This document shows positions 46,586 to 58,419 of a DNA stretch of 64,000 nucleotides, one piece after another; within the stretch, counting starts at the first letter, position 1; each line of letters begins with the position of its first letter. A program made the translations under genes and the position numbers. The DNA is from Phycomyces nitens (lineage: Eukaryota; Mucoromycota; Mucoromycetes; Mucorales; Phycomycetaceae), in assembly GCA_022702545.1 (NCBI GenBank), contig JAHRBC010000003.1, positions 372,001-436,000 on the forward strand. Reading direction: 5' to 3'. The notes below the pieces were generated by a model that was given only the letters and a program-made list of their open reading frames with translations, was not told where the DNA came from and did not search any database.

Positions 46586-47369
46586 ATGAATACCATTGAT
46601 CTTAAGCTGCCAAAGTCCCCATGGCCATCACTATTAACCGACTTATACAAGCCCAAGATCCTATCCTCCAACTATCCCAAACTTGGACATACGCATTCTA
46701 ATGAGATTATTAACACATACACCATTTACAAAGTACTTTGTAATGAATATGGTATTATTGCTAACCCTCTCTGGCGCCGATGGGTAGAGCTACGCACAAG
46801 GATGCTGCTCGATCTAGCCTGGAAGACACGATTGCTGTCGGATTGGTATCTCATGACATTAGAAAACGCACAATTGTGAAGATCACATTGGTCCTACTTT
46901 AACACCATTGCTACTGATATATCATGTTATTCCCTTTGGAGACGATCGTAATGTTTATGTTGCTTGGTCCAAGATGCCTTTGCACTATACCTCTTGTCAC
47001 AAACCTGGACACATTTGGGCTCGCTGCCCAAAGAACACCCATAGACTTAAACATGCTCAATGCAAATTATCAGATACTTTTGGTAATAAAGATAATACCA
47101 ATGTCTCCTCTTAAAAGACCAACCTCTTAACCACTCCTCAATCTCCAGTGGGATCCCCAATTTGTAATTTGTCCACTCGGCTTCCTGGCTCAGGAAACAA
47201 CATTGGCCTCTCTGTCCCTTCCACTGATCTCAAAGATCAATCCAAATCCAAATCCTTTGACTTTACTTTTCTTCCCAATGGTCATCAAAAAGGGGATCCA
47301 GACAGGGTCGTACCTTGGTTTTCCCTAGTTCTGCCCCATTTCTTTTTTTTAATAAACTCGGCACATTAA
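46586..47369 (+). pseudogene. Non-LTR (LINE) ORF1-like relic with zinc knuckle
   Basis: Fragments in two frames. Positions 46586-46879 start MNTIDLKLPKSPWPSLLTDL. A second frame, 46908-47114, has KMPLHYTSCHKPGHIWARCP. The CxxC is degraded to SC in TSCHKPGHxxxxC, recalling the CCHC zinc knuckle of LINE ORF1 proteins. Frame changes and the absence of any reverse transcriptase show it is a remnant. An LTR gag origin is the alternative. Confidence 0.35.
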
Positions 47370-47644
47370 AGGTGGGGTTTCCAACAAATAAAAAAAAATT
47401 CTTGGTACAAAAATAATATAATCTGTAAGCCCTTTCTCTTTCAACACTAGGATACAGTCTTTGGAAGTTTGGCTAGTTTTCCTATTGTTAAGCTATAGGC
47501 TTAAATAGGTATATGTATTTAGCTAAACTTTTGCTCTAATGGGCGGATATAGTGCTTTGGAAAGTCAACGTTCAACAAGTAAATGTGATGGCTAACAAGA
47601 AAGGTCAGATTTAAATAAAGAGTCGATATAATTCATAGAGGCCC

Positions 47645-49439
47645 TTACGTTTCAAGTTCGATTTGACCGGTAGTAAGATTCACTCGGACTGGAATATGGT
47701 GTAGACGTCTATCAAAGGAGACATGATACCCACGTTCAGACAAGACATCCATGACAATGTTGACGAATTGACTGTCTCCAAATTGAGCATCTTCCCTGTA
47801 TAAACTATGAATATCTTGCTTGAAGGTCATTTATTGTGTCTTACGTTCGAATGTTGGTGTGTCCACTGATAGAATGTCTTTTGACTTGAGGTATTACATT
47901 GTTCTCAATGAATTTGATTGCATTCTCCATAGATGCTGGACAGTACTCTTCATAATGTTGCAATCTATTGATGAGATCCTATGGAATTTATATGAGTATG
48001 ATTTGATACATTAAACTAGACTTACCTGACGAGCATGAATGCCAATCTGACTAGCTACTGGTATATGAGAAATGGCATCATACGTATCATGATCAAGCTC
48101 AAGAGAAGATTGGTATTCGAATTCTTTGAGAATTATTTGCATGACTTCTTGAATGGTTCCCGTTGCATTGATCAAATCTATTGTTCAACCCATTTTTAAT
48201 AAGCTTTCTGCATCTGTTTTCATACATACGAAACGGAAACATCTTTGAAAGTCTGAGTAGGGATCCATAATGAGCCTTGAAGATGGCATATCTTTCCCGA
48301 ATCACCTTTTAATACTTTATTAAATTCATTGTCTCGAGCGCAAAAAGTATCTAGCTTACCGTCTCATCGTTATCCGTCACTCGCTCTTCCCACAGCACAC
48401 CCTGGCCAGTCTTTTTGACCTCTGCATTGTGTTCTCTAATAGACCGACCCCGAGAAAGTTGGCGTTGAACAGAGATCTCTTCGTCCACATACAAGACACA
48501 GATACGAAATACTGGCCGACTACACAATAAGTTGTAAGTGTATACCTACCCAACCATTCAAACTTACGGAAATTGATCGCGTCTGTCTGTATCCCAAAAC
48601 TCTCGGCGAAGTTCTGACATTCGGTCGTGCAACATCTTCAAGGCTTCAACTTGAATGTCCGTGCGAGGAAACCCGTCCACCAAAACACCCACAGTCGGAT
48701 CACAATCCAAAAGTGCATGCAACAACAGTTCAATCACATACCGATCAGAAATCATCTGACCTTGATTAATGAGCTCTTTGCATTCAGGGGATTGTAATAA
48801 TTGAGACACAATGATGGGAGGATTGGTAATGCCGCGTGCCTTGAGGATCGAGGGTGTGTGTGTTCCCTTTCCTGACCTAAAAGAAAGTTGTGGATATGGA
48901 CTTTTTTATTATTATTAAAGGTGTAACATGTACCCAGGAGCTCCCATGAGAAATATAAACTCGCGTGGAAGGTGAATGTTCTCTCGTCCGTAATGATCTT
49001 CAATATTCTTCCATGCTTGGTTGAATATCAATTTTGCATCCTTGATCTCATTTGCTCTATTATTAATTAATTAATTAAATAATATTATAAAAGACAATAA
49101 CGATCAGAACAAGTATCTATTAGCCATGCAACCATATTCATACCGTGTATCCTGTCCTTCGTTGGACAGTATCGACGGCCGAGATACGGAAGCAGGTTCG
49201 GCAGCTGCGATAACCAAAGAGCGAGCAAAAGAATAAAAAAAAGGGTCATTAAAAAATTGATCTTGGTTCACAATCATTGACATTAGCCATGTTATTTTCT
49301 ACGAACAGTTTAGTGATGTCGAGAGAAATAATAGTGGCCTATTGGTAGATAATAGTCGTATGGGCTGTGGGCGTATACGAACAAGAGGTCTATGGCTTAC
49401 GAGACGCAGCAGCCCAGACACACAAGGTCTAGTAAACAT
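47645..49439 (-). CDS. Mitochondria-targeted adenylate-kinase-like protein
   Basis: Reverse strand, several short introns. ATG 49437-49439 opens a presequence rich in Arg, Ser and Leu with no acidic residues (MFTRPCVSGLLRLVSHRPLV...), a classic mitochondrial targeting peptide. It splices to AEPASVSRPS and then FIFLMGAPG|SGKGTHTPS: an intron splits the Walker A loop GAPGSGKGT. Next come IIVSQLLQSPECKELINQGQ, GVLVDGFPRT (the NMP-kinase DGFPRT motif), RPVFRICVLYVDEE and a LID-like ERVTDNDETVIRERYA. After the kinase domain is an extra region of about 130 residues ending VSFDRRLHHIPVRVNLTTG...ET-stop that I do not recognise. Expected activity is nucleoside monophosphate phosphoryl transfer in mitochondria; the unusual tail makes the substrate uncertain. 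Confidence 0.8.
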
Positions 49440-49628
49440 AATATATGTATGGTATCCTACTTTCTGTAACAAAAAGGAGCCAAGGTATATATCATATAGA
49501 CCCTTTTTTCTATGCTGCTAGGTTATCTACACGTGATTTGCTTTAGACTCACTAAAGGGGATGTTAATATATAAAGTGCATTTAAATAATAATAATAATA
49601 ATAAAAGGGTTACTCTGCATCAATCGTC

Positions 49629-51491
49629 ATGATTCGATCGCGCCTCTCTAGACGCCTCTCCCCAATATTAGTTGCTGGCGTTGTAGGCACAGGCATATAT
49701 GCAGTTGATAACTGGACGGATGCCAAAATTATACAACGCAATCTTCGAACCGCTTACAATGGAATCGCGGTGGCAATCGATTACAAATGGAACTTTCAAC
49801 CTACCATAGACAGAGATACTCGGCCTATAGACGAGCTTCACAAAAGAACTGCAAACAGAATATTCGATGTGTTTGAAAAGAATGGTGGATTGTATGTAAA
49901 GATGGGCCAAGTGATTGGTACCCAGGCAGCAATCCTACCATTACCTTACCAAGAGAGAGCACGTCGTCTGTTTGATTCTGCCCCAGCCGTCCCATTTGAG
50001 GCAGTCGAAAGAGTGTTCAAGGAAGACTTTGGGTGTCTTCCTGAGAACGTGTTTGACGAGTTTGATAAAACTCCTTTGGCATCGGCGTCAATTGCTCAAG
50101 TTCACAAGGCACGTCTAAAGAATGGCGATGTCGTGGCCGTCAAGATCCAAAAGCCAGCTATCCAGAAGCAGATGAATTCAGACCTATTCTGCTACCGAAT
50201 ACTCGTACAGCTCTATGAGTACATGTTTGATCTTCCCCTTACATGGTCTACGGACTATGTAGAAAGCCATCTTCGTATGGAAGCTGATTTTGAATGTGAA
50301 GCAAGGTAAAGTACAACATAAACAGCCGTTAAATGTCTCGGGTTTAATAATGCTACAAATAGGAATGCCCTCAAGGCATGGAAGCATATCGAGGAAGAGC
50401 CTCGTTTAAAAGGCAAGGTATATATCCCAAAGATATACCCCGAGTTCAGCTCAAAGCGAGTTTTGGTGTGCGAATGGATCGATGGAGTCCAGCTCACGGA
50501 CACTGCCCGCATTGCAGAGCGTAAACTAGACTTCAATTGGGCCATGGAGACCGCGATAAAGGCGTTCTCAAGCCAGATATTCAAGACTGGCTTTGTTCAT
50601 GGGGATCCTCACCCGGGAAATGTCTTGGTTCGGTCTCATCCTGATAATCCCAAGCACACCCAGGTGGTAATTATTGACCATGGTCTATATATCCAAGAGT
50701 CAGAAAAGTAATTGTGGATTTGGTTATCAATTGTGAAATGTATATAACATGCTAAAAAAATGTATAGATTCCGTATTGAATACTGCAAACTGTGGGAAGC
50801 ATTGTTTATGCTGGATATCAAGACAATGCAAGAGATATGTAGTGGTTGGGTAAGTTGCTGATTTCTGAAAGAAGAGTTTGCTAAACAAATAAATCATAAA
50901 GGGAATCCACGATGCCAATATGTTTGCCTCTTTAACCTTGCAAAAGCCATTCTCACCACAAAAGGCAGTTCATCTTCAACAGAATGTTAATATGCAAGAT
51001 GTCTATGAGATGCAGATCAATGCCAAGGAGCGTATCAAGAACTTCCTTAAAGACCAGTCTCTATTCCCCCGAGAGATCATTTTTGTGTCTAGAAACATGA
51101 ATATCATGAGAGCCAACAATCGCCAAGTTGGTAGTCCAGTTAATCGAATCAATATTATGGCACGCTGGGCAGTAATTGGCTTGAATACCTCGACAAGCAA
51201 AGGAAGTTGGCTACAGACTATCCATCTTTCCTGGAAAAACTTTGTATTTGAATCCACCCTCTTGTTAATGACCATCACTTTTTGGGCTGTTCGATTCAGA
51301 GATGCTCTGGGGAAAATTGTGTTTGGTGACAAGCTCAATGGCTTTGAAGATGTCCTGGACAAGAAGATGACAGAGCAGGTAGATAAAAGCAACCAGATTA
51401 TACAATCTCGATTAATACTTTATAAATTTTGCCTTTATAGTTGGAACGCCAGTTTGGTATCAAGATAGACTCTTCGGTTTTTAATGGCTAA
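49629..51491 (+). CDS. ADCK1/Mcp2-type UbiB atypical kinase
   Basis: Exons 49629-50305, 50363-50707, 50768-50849, 50902-51378 and 51441-51491 give 543 residues in one frame. A short N-terminal basic stretch and hydrophobic helix (ILVAGVVGTGIYAV, about 12-26) suggest insertion in the mitochondrial inner membrane. UbiB hallmarks: GLYVKMGQ (KxGQ), ASASIAQVH (the Ala-rich loop replacing the P-loop), VAVKIQKP (ATP-anchoring Lys), FVHGDPHPGNV (catalytic loop) and IIDHG (DFG equivalent, here DHG). Length and N-terminal layout match the ADCK1 / yeast Mcp2 group rather than Coq8. That group acts in mitochondrial lipid homeostasis. It is divergent from the preceding mitochondrial kinase gene, with 189 bp between start codons. 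Confidence 0.88.
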
Positions 51492-52133
51492 GCAAAAAAG
51501 TATACTTTTACGAATGTATATACCATCATCAATTAGACTTACTACCTTTTCATAACATTTACACACGTCTGTTTACAATGAATACATGTGGAATTGTATA
51601 ATATTAATTAAACTAAATACTAGATTTAGATTTATAAAGCTATCTATAGAATTCAATAGGATAAAAGGTACCTACATTTAAGCCGAGAATGTTTGATAAA
51701 TAAAAATACGCTGATATATCAATAATACAACCCGTTATTACTGTTACTAAAATACAGGAAAACTTGACCTCCAAGTGGTTAATTGAGACCTTTTTTATAA
51801 TTGATATAATTATACTTTTAAACCTATCCAGGACCATAATTCATATAACCCTCCTCTGTAAATCACTTTTTTTTTAAATAAATAAATATATATATCAATG
51901 AACCTCAAAAGAACACTTTGGTTTCTGAATAAATTTGCAAGTCGATTAAACTTCAGCTGCGTGACCGTTATATTTTCTCAGTATTTAACTTGATTTGGTG
52001 GCCAACAGTAGGAACCTTCCCTAATATCACATTCACTTTACAGGTAAATTGAAATGGCCAATCCATACCCCATCCATCCATCCATCCATCAATCCATCCA
52101 TACTAACCCACTCATCTAATCTCTATTATAGCC
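51492..52133 (+). promoter_or_regulatory. Promoter and 5' UTR (with intron) of EF-1alpha gene
   Basis: AT-rich sequence containing the end of the UbiB kinase transcript, then a likely 5' UTR intron at 52044-52131 (cag|gtaaat ... ttatag, ending two bases before ATG). The intron contains a TCCA/TCAA tetranucleotide run (about 52073-52101). 5' UTR introns are common in fungal tef genes. Confidence 0.5.
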
Positions 52134-53578
52134 ATGGGTAAGGAAAAGACTCACGTTAACGTCGTCGTTATTGGCCACGTCGATTCCGTAAGTTGATAAT
52201 TGTGCCCTGAAAAAATAAATAAAAACAAATATCCTAAACTTCTTTAATTCTTCAGGGCAAGTCCACCACCACCGGTCACTTGATCTACAAGTGCGGAGGT
52301 ATTGACAAGCGTACCATCGAGAAGTTCGAGAAGGAAGCCGCTGAACTCGGTAAGGGTTCCTTCAAGTACGCCTGGGTTCTTGACAAGCTCAAGGCCGAGC
52401 GTGAACGTGGTATCACCATCGATATCGCTCTCTGGAAGTTCGAGACCCCCAAGTTCATGGTCACTGTCATTGATGCCCCCGGCCATCGTGATTTCATCAA
52501 GAACATGATTACTGGTACCTCCCAGGCCGATTGCGGTGTCCTCATCATTGCTGCCGGTACCGGTGAGTTCGAAGCTGGTATCTCCAAGGATGGTCAGACC
52601 CGTGAGCACGCTCTTCTTGCCTTCACCCTCGGTGTCCGCCAGTTGATCGTTGCCATCAACAAGATGGACACCACCAAGTGGTCCGAGGCTCGTTACAACG
52701 AAATCGTCAAGGAAGTTTCCTCCTTCATCAAGAAGATCGGTTTCAACCCCAAGTCTGTTCCCTTCGTCCCCATCTCCGGATGGCACGGAGACAACATGTT
52801 GGAGGAGTCCGTCAACATGGGTTGGTTCAAGGGATGGACCAAGGAGACCAAGGCTGGTGTCAAGTCTGGAAAGACTCTTCTCGAGGCCATCGACAACATC
52901 GATCCTCCCGTCCGTCCTTCCGACAAGCCCCTCCGTCTTCCCCTCCAGGATGTTTACAAGATCGGTGGTATCGGTACTGTTCCCGTCGGTCGTGTCGAGA
53001 CTGGTGTCATCAAGGCTGGTATGATCGTCAACTTCGCCCCCGCCGGTGTTGTCACTGAAGTCAAGTCCGTCGAAATGCACCACGAACAGCTCGTTGAGGG
53101 TCTCCCCGGAGACAACGTCGGTTTCAACGTCAAGAACGTTTCCGTCAAGGATATCCGTCGTGGTAACGTCTGCTCTGACTCCAAGAACGACCCCGCCAAG
53201 GAGTCCGGTTCCTTCACTGCCCAGGTTATTGTCCTCAACCACCCCGGTCAGATTGGTGCTGGTTACTCTCCCGTTCTCGATTGCCACACTGCTCACATTG
53301 CCTGCAAGTTCGCTGAGCTCCTCGAGAAGATCGACCGTCGTTCCGGTAAGAAGATGGAAGATGCCCCCAAGTTCATCAAGTCCGGTGACTCTGCCATCGT
53401 CAAGATGGTTCCCTCCAAGCCCATGTGCGTCGAGGCCTATACTGACTACCCCCCTCTCGGTCGTTTCGCCGTCCGTGATATGCGTCAGACCGTTGCCGTC
53501 GGTGTCATCAAGGCTGTCGAGAAGGTCGACAAGGCCTCCAAGGTCACCAAGGCTGCTGCCAAGGCTGGCAAGAAGTAA
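52134..53578 (+). CDS. tef1: Translation elongation factor 1-alpha
   Basis: Exons 52134-52187 and 52256-53578; the intron splits the G1 loop after GHVDS (GHVDS|GKST). The protein is 458 residues, the normal length. GTPase motifs: [17 protein letters not shown] (G3) and NKMD (G4). [15 protein letters not shown] and the C-terminal beta-barrel domains ([32 protein letters not shown]) are intact. The tail ends KAGKK. Codons are overwhelmingly C-ending, unlike the neighbours, indicating very high expression. It delivers aminoacyl-tRNA to the ribosome as EF-1alpha-GTP. Confidence 0.98.
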
Positions 53579-53814
53579 ACAACTTTTACTCTTACACAGT
53601 TTTAAAAAGAAGAGCAATCTTTTTTTGTTATCAATTCAAAAATAAAATAAAAAGTTGTATTGAGAAATGTATAAAGTAAGGTGCTGACAAATACATATTG
53701 TGAATGTGTGTGTGCAATGAAGGGATTATAATATCCATGGGGGGTTATTCTGTCTATCGTTTCATTAGTATAGAGAAATCAATGGCTAGTAATATTATTA
53801 TGTATATATAATTC

Positions 53815-54591
53815 TTAAAAGTTGAGCAAGTGAGGTGCGATGCAGAGAAGAATTAAGGCTGGAGTCCATTTGTAGGTCGATACACCGGCGCTGAAGATGG
53901 AAGAGTTTGTGGTACTTGTGCTAGGGGCAGCACCCTTTGCACCAGCGTCGCTTGAAGCGGCGGGAGCGGCAGAGCTTGACAGGGGAGGAGCGTTAATGAC
54001 AATAGAGACGGTGGCGTTGGTCTGGGAGATGTTGTCAAAGTAGACGACCTATAAAATACAAATGTCAGCACAATAGATAGACAGATAAAGTCCAACTTAC
54101 AAGATAGTTTCCTGGAGTGGTATTGAGAGGAATAGCGTACTATTTTTGTATAGAGATTAAACAAGTCAGTCAGTCAGGTCATCATCATCTATGATCAGTG
54201 TATGAAGAGATAAATATAAAACATACGTTCTCCTGGTGCTCATACACATCAGCACCACCAATGGTCTTTTTATAACTTGAGCCCTGACCGACATTGGCAT
54301 TTGCAAGTGCGACTACACTGTTGGTTTCATTTTTGGCACTGACAATGGTTACAGAAAGCTGGAGGTCTGTATAAAAAAACACATAATTAATACATTTCAG
54401 GGTCTGATACTAGACTTACTGTCTGATGTTGTGTTGGCAGCAACATCATAGACAAGAGGCAGGGTCTGTCCTGCGACGTATGGGTTGTCGGACACAGGTA
54501 AGGTAACATTGAACTGGTAACTGGGAGACTGGACAAAGGCTTGGGTAACACCAGCAAGGGCGCCGATGATCAAGGCAACTGGAATTTTCAT
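53815..54591 (-). CDS. GPI-anchored, Ser/Thr-rich secreted cell-surface protein
   Basis: Reverse strand, about four exons. ATG 54589-54591 opens a signal peptide (MKIPVALIIGALAGVTQA). Next is a beta-sandwich-like domain: FNVTLPVSDNPYVAGQTLPL, LQLSVTIVSAKNETNS, YAIPLNTTPGNYLVVYFDN, with Asn-glycosylation sites NVT, NTT, NAT and NET. A Ser/Ala/Thr-rich stalk (SSSAAPAASSDAGAKGAAP) precedes a C-terminal hydrophobic segment (WTPALILLCIAPHLLNF-stop), the pattern of a GPI attachment signal. The layout is similar to the fungal Ser-Thr-rich GPI membrane family related to Kre9/Knh1. The upstream in-frame ATG at 54693 is rejected because it buries the signal peptide. It is convergent with the tef1 gene; the 3' ends are about 237 bp apart. 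Confidence 0.7.
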
Positions 54592-55321
54592 GATTTTGAC
54601 AGAAGATAAAGTAAAGGAGGTAAAGGGACTTTTTGTCAGGTAGCCTGCTCTTTTATTCTTTTGAAGTTTGTCTGTATTTATAGAGTGATACACAAGACAG
54701 AAGAATCAACAATCCTGAACTGATTGGTCTGTTACCCACCCACAACCTCATTCTCCCAGCCCACATTCGAAAGCTTTGGTAACTCACTTTTTCCCCTTGC
54801 CATAAATAGGTCTACGCCGGTTAAAAATAGGACCAATACCCTATCTGTGCCACATTTATTCCACTTGCAGCCAAAAGGAAAAAGAAGCTGATGTTGACGG
54901 TTCACACCAGAAAGGTTAATTCACCAGAGATACCAAAAGATTCGCATCTTTAACTCTTTTGCAACTGATGAAAAAGAAGAAGAAGAACACTTTATGACGG
55001 GTTTTATACTTTGTCTTCTTTTTTTATTTCTATTAATAAACATCATGTATTTGCCACAAGTATCTATGCAATGTATACCAAGGCATGGCTGGGCCGTTCT
55101 ATCCGCTCGGCTTTTACATTGCAAGTAGAATAAGGTAATGATTGACGTCTGTAAAATAAACATATAACCATGACAGCCAAATAAATCTCGACTATTACTA
55201 TTTTTATTGATTTGTGGTCATGGGAAATAACGTTACCTAGCAACTCTTTGACCTGTATTTCTCGCGTTCATTTCTTCCTACCTTTTTTTTTCTTAAAAAA
55301 AAAGGAAGTTGATCGCCAGGA
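54592..55321. promoter_or_regulatory. Divergent promoter region
   Basis: Shared upstream region of the GPI protein (reverse) and the Myb gene (forward). It is AT-rich with several A/T tracts. No extra gene is recognised. Confidence 0.4.
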
Positions 55322-56408
55322 ATGAGTAATCTCGTTTCTACTCTTGACCCCAAAAAGCCTGTTGTCAAACGCAGATCATGGTCAAGAGAAGAGACCACGG
55401 ATTTGATCAATGGTTGTGTCAAAGTAAGAGAAAATGAAGAACAATCCGCCTTTTTGTTTTTGGGATAGCAGCTCAGTAAACTCAGTGGTTGTCTTAAAGT
55501 ATGGTGTCGGTAATTGGAAAGCGATCCTTGAAGACTCTCGATACTGCTTTTGTAGGCGCACCACGGTGGATTTGAAAGACAGGCAAATAAAATAGATATT
55601 CCCTTTTTATTCTGGTATTGTACGTTGTATGTTAATGAGATTATTAGGTTTAGGTCCGTATACCCGTCGGTTTATCAGGAACTCTATCCCGCGTCCAAGG
55701 AAATCAAAAAAAGAAAATCTGCAATAGAACAAGACGTTCCTACTTTGGTACGAGCACCACGACGAGGACGTCGATTGTTTGATAAGCAAGAAAATGAATC
55801 GCTCTTACTTGGTGTGGAAAGGGTAAACCTATATAACTTCTGTCTGAGTGTATATCATATACAGTTATCTGTGTACAGGTTATTTAAGAAGAGATAATTT
55901 ATTTGTTAGTACGGTGTGTCATGGTCAAAGATTGCAAAGGACCCCGAGCTTAATCTGTCTCACCGCAAAAGCATGGATTTAAGAGACAGGCAAGAAATAT
56001 CTTGAGAACATACGTCTATAGATCAGCATGCATACATATTACATAATAGTTTATTCGCAGTGCTGCCCTCACACTGTACTCTTTCTCAGGTTCAGAAATG
56101 CATATCCGGACCGATACGCGTTGCTAGGTTACACGCCTCGTCGATCAATTACAAGAGCCGCGACCCAGGATATTCACAAACCCATCGACAAGACTCTTGT
56201 TCGTAGAATTTCCACTTTTGCTGTAGAGCCTTTGGGAACAATGCCATTTATACAGACAGACACTTTAATTGGATCTTTGGCCCATGAATATCCAGCCATT
56301 ACGCTTCCCACACCTCTCGATGAAAACTGTGGACCGGGGCTTACTCAACTTTCTCACTCCGTCGCTAACCAACTGACCCACATAATCTTCTCCATAAACT
56401 CTGTATAA
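55322..56408 (+). CDS. Double telobox Myb protein, Tay1/Teb1-like telomere-binding candidate
   Basis: Exons 55322-55423, 55500-55582, 55648-55822, 55910-55989 and 56090-56408 join into 252 residues. There are two Myb repeats. Repeat 1 is RRSWSREETTDLINGCVK|YGVGNWKAI...RRTTVDLKDR|FRSVYP. Repeat 2 is RRLFDKQENESLLLGVER|YGVSWSKIA...HRKSMDLRDR|FRNAYP. Both end in the VDLKDRFR / MDLRDRFR telobox that contacts TTAGGG DNA in TRF-type proteins. Two adjacent telobox Mybs is the layout of Yarrowia Tay1 and fission yeast Teb1, which bind telomeric or TTAGGG-containing promoter DNA. Intron 1 and intron 3 are GT-AG. Introns 2 (55583-55647) and 4 (55990-56089) have GC at the 5' splice site (gacag|gcaaa, gacag|gcaag), and both split the telobox at the same place. 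The C-terminus is unfamiliar. Confidence 0.75.
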
Positions 56409-58419
56409 CCAGCTCTGCCAAAAACAAGATTCAAATCATACTGTTTTTGACATACACCATACGTTTTCCATCAACTTCAAAAATAAAAATAAAAAAAGAA
56501 CAACAGTTTGCAGTAAAAGTACTGGGTTCTTCTCTATTGAGTTAATCTTTCAGGCATATACAGAGGCCAATATGACTAAATTCCACATATCCAGCTATAA
56601 TCAGCTCCAATACTGCACTAAAGCCACATCAAATATGACAAAATGGTGACTTTACCATTTAATTGCTGGTGCCGTGCAACAGGTTCAGTGACACTTTCCT
56701 TTTTGTTAAACGTTCGCCAGATGTGAGTTCCAGATGTCCATCATCTATGTTGGAGATAGCCAAACGTCCTATTTCTCCACCTACTCTTGACAGCTTTTGA
56801 CAAATATAATTAAAAGTGTATTTCAAATTGGTTTGGTGGTGGGAAAAAAAAGTGTTCTTTCAAGAGGTTTGGCGTTATATCGACAGTTTAGGACCTTTTT
56901 AGTGAAATGTTGGCTTGAGTTTCTGGTCTTATTCACAGTAGTTTTACTCGACATTTATATATTCAAAAAGCAAAGAAATAATTTGTTTTGCTGTTCATTA
57001 GAATGAGTTAAAAGTTGCCTTGTATTGCGATATATGTCAGGGCACTCGTGAAACTATAAAGTTAATTATAAGTATAGACCAATATACCATGTTTTGGTAA
57101 AAAAAAAAAACATTGCACACGATATTTTTGTCTATCCCTGAATATATATATATATATGCATTGGGCTATTGCAATCGGAAAGTGGACCAGATTGTTGTTG
57201 TATTAAAAAAGATAGTTTTCAAGTATCCTTTTGAGCAATAGTCTATAGTATATATTAAAATGTTGAGAGAATATTACAAAGATTGGATGAGAAACATACG
57301 CCAAAGCGTTGGAATATTTGGTAATTGTTGAGATGAGCATCACAGCATCAATACCAAAAGAGTCTTGCATATTTTGTATATTAACTAGTGCCTCTAAACT
57401 TACTCTTGTTTACTGTAAACTCTATAAATGATTTTACAAACATTCAGAGCTGTGAATGATTGTTGTTTGGTATTGTTTATAGTAAGAATAAACCATCCAA
57501 ACAACATATGGGTGTACAACCCAAGAAGTTTTTGTAATCTTAAAAACCGTTATGGTAGCAGACTAACTGCGATCAACTATAAAAATTCACAACAGCTATT
57601 GTCCAGAACACCGTGTCTATCGGTATAAAAAAGAAGAAGTAAAAGCCATGAAATACCCAAAGAATGTTTGTAGAGAATTTTGGTCCTAATCTCACCCTAA
57701 TTATGAGTATTTTTTGCTCACACTATAAAGAGTAGGCTTACAGATAAAGAGTCTACCATACTTTTCATTGATGAATACAATATACCTTTTGTCTGTCCTA
57801 CTTGATATTCTGACTGGGATATTTAAGCAGGTATATAAAGGTTACTAGGGTCTCTTTCTTCAAATACACAACCCAATTTTTTAAAACACCAATGTTTTAT
57901 ATAGACCCCAGAGTCGATATCTTACCAACGGTCTAAACTTACACCACACACACATAATAATAATAATAATTACTACAGCTACTCTGTGCAAGCTGGTTCC
58001 AAAAAGACCCGGCTATTAAATACACTCCAAGTCTTTCAACCTGATTATAGCCAGAATAATCCCAAATGACCAAGCAAATAGATCGGCACAATAAAGTCTC
58101 CGGACCAACTTTTTAATGGCATTCTGTTACCTAAAGGGTCTAGATTTGGCTGGTTGATACTCGATACAAATATGATGAGAATAGTGGTTTATACTTGACT
58201 ATAAAAAGAGAGAGAGAGAGAGATCATTTGTTTGTTCATGAGTCTCCCAGTGATAAGCTCTCCTTAACTATTGCGGTAGAAAATATTATTTGCTGTATGT
58301 CTGGATTGAACTGGTGGTTTATTTGGTACAACACAATGTATTCTTTTTTATTATTATTTTATTTTTAGCTTTTAAATAAGTTTTAAGAAAGGCTGAGAAC
58401 AAGAATGAGTTAAAGATAT
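56409..58419. other. AT-rich intergenic region
   Basis: No recognised gene. Short frames at 56797-57006 and 57428-57628 lack family similarity. A GA dinucleotide run lies at about 58206-58223. The left border of the large inverted repeat is at 58420. Confidence 0.5.

Noticed and set aside
52244..53617. 457-codon open frame antisense to EF-1alpha
   Set aside because: It arises from extreme C-ending codon bias of the sense gene, which removes antisense stops; composition is Gly/Asp/Leu-rich and no family fits.
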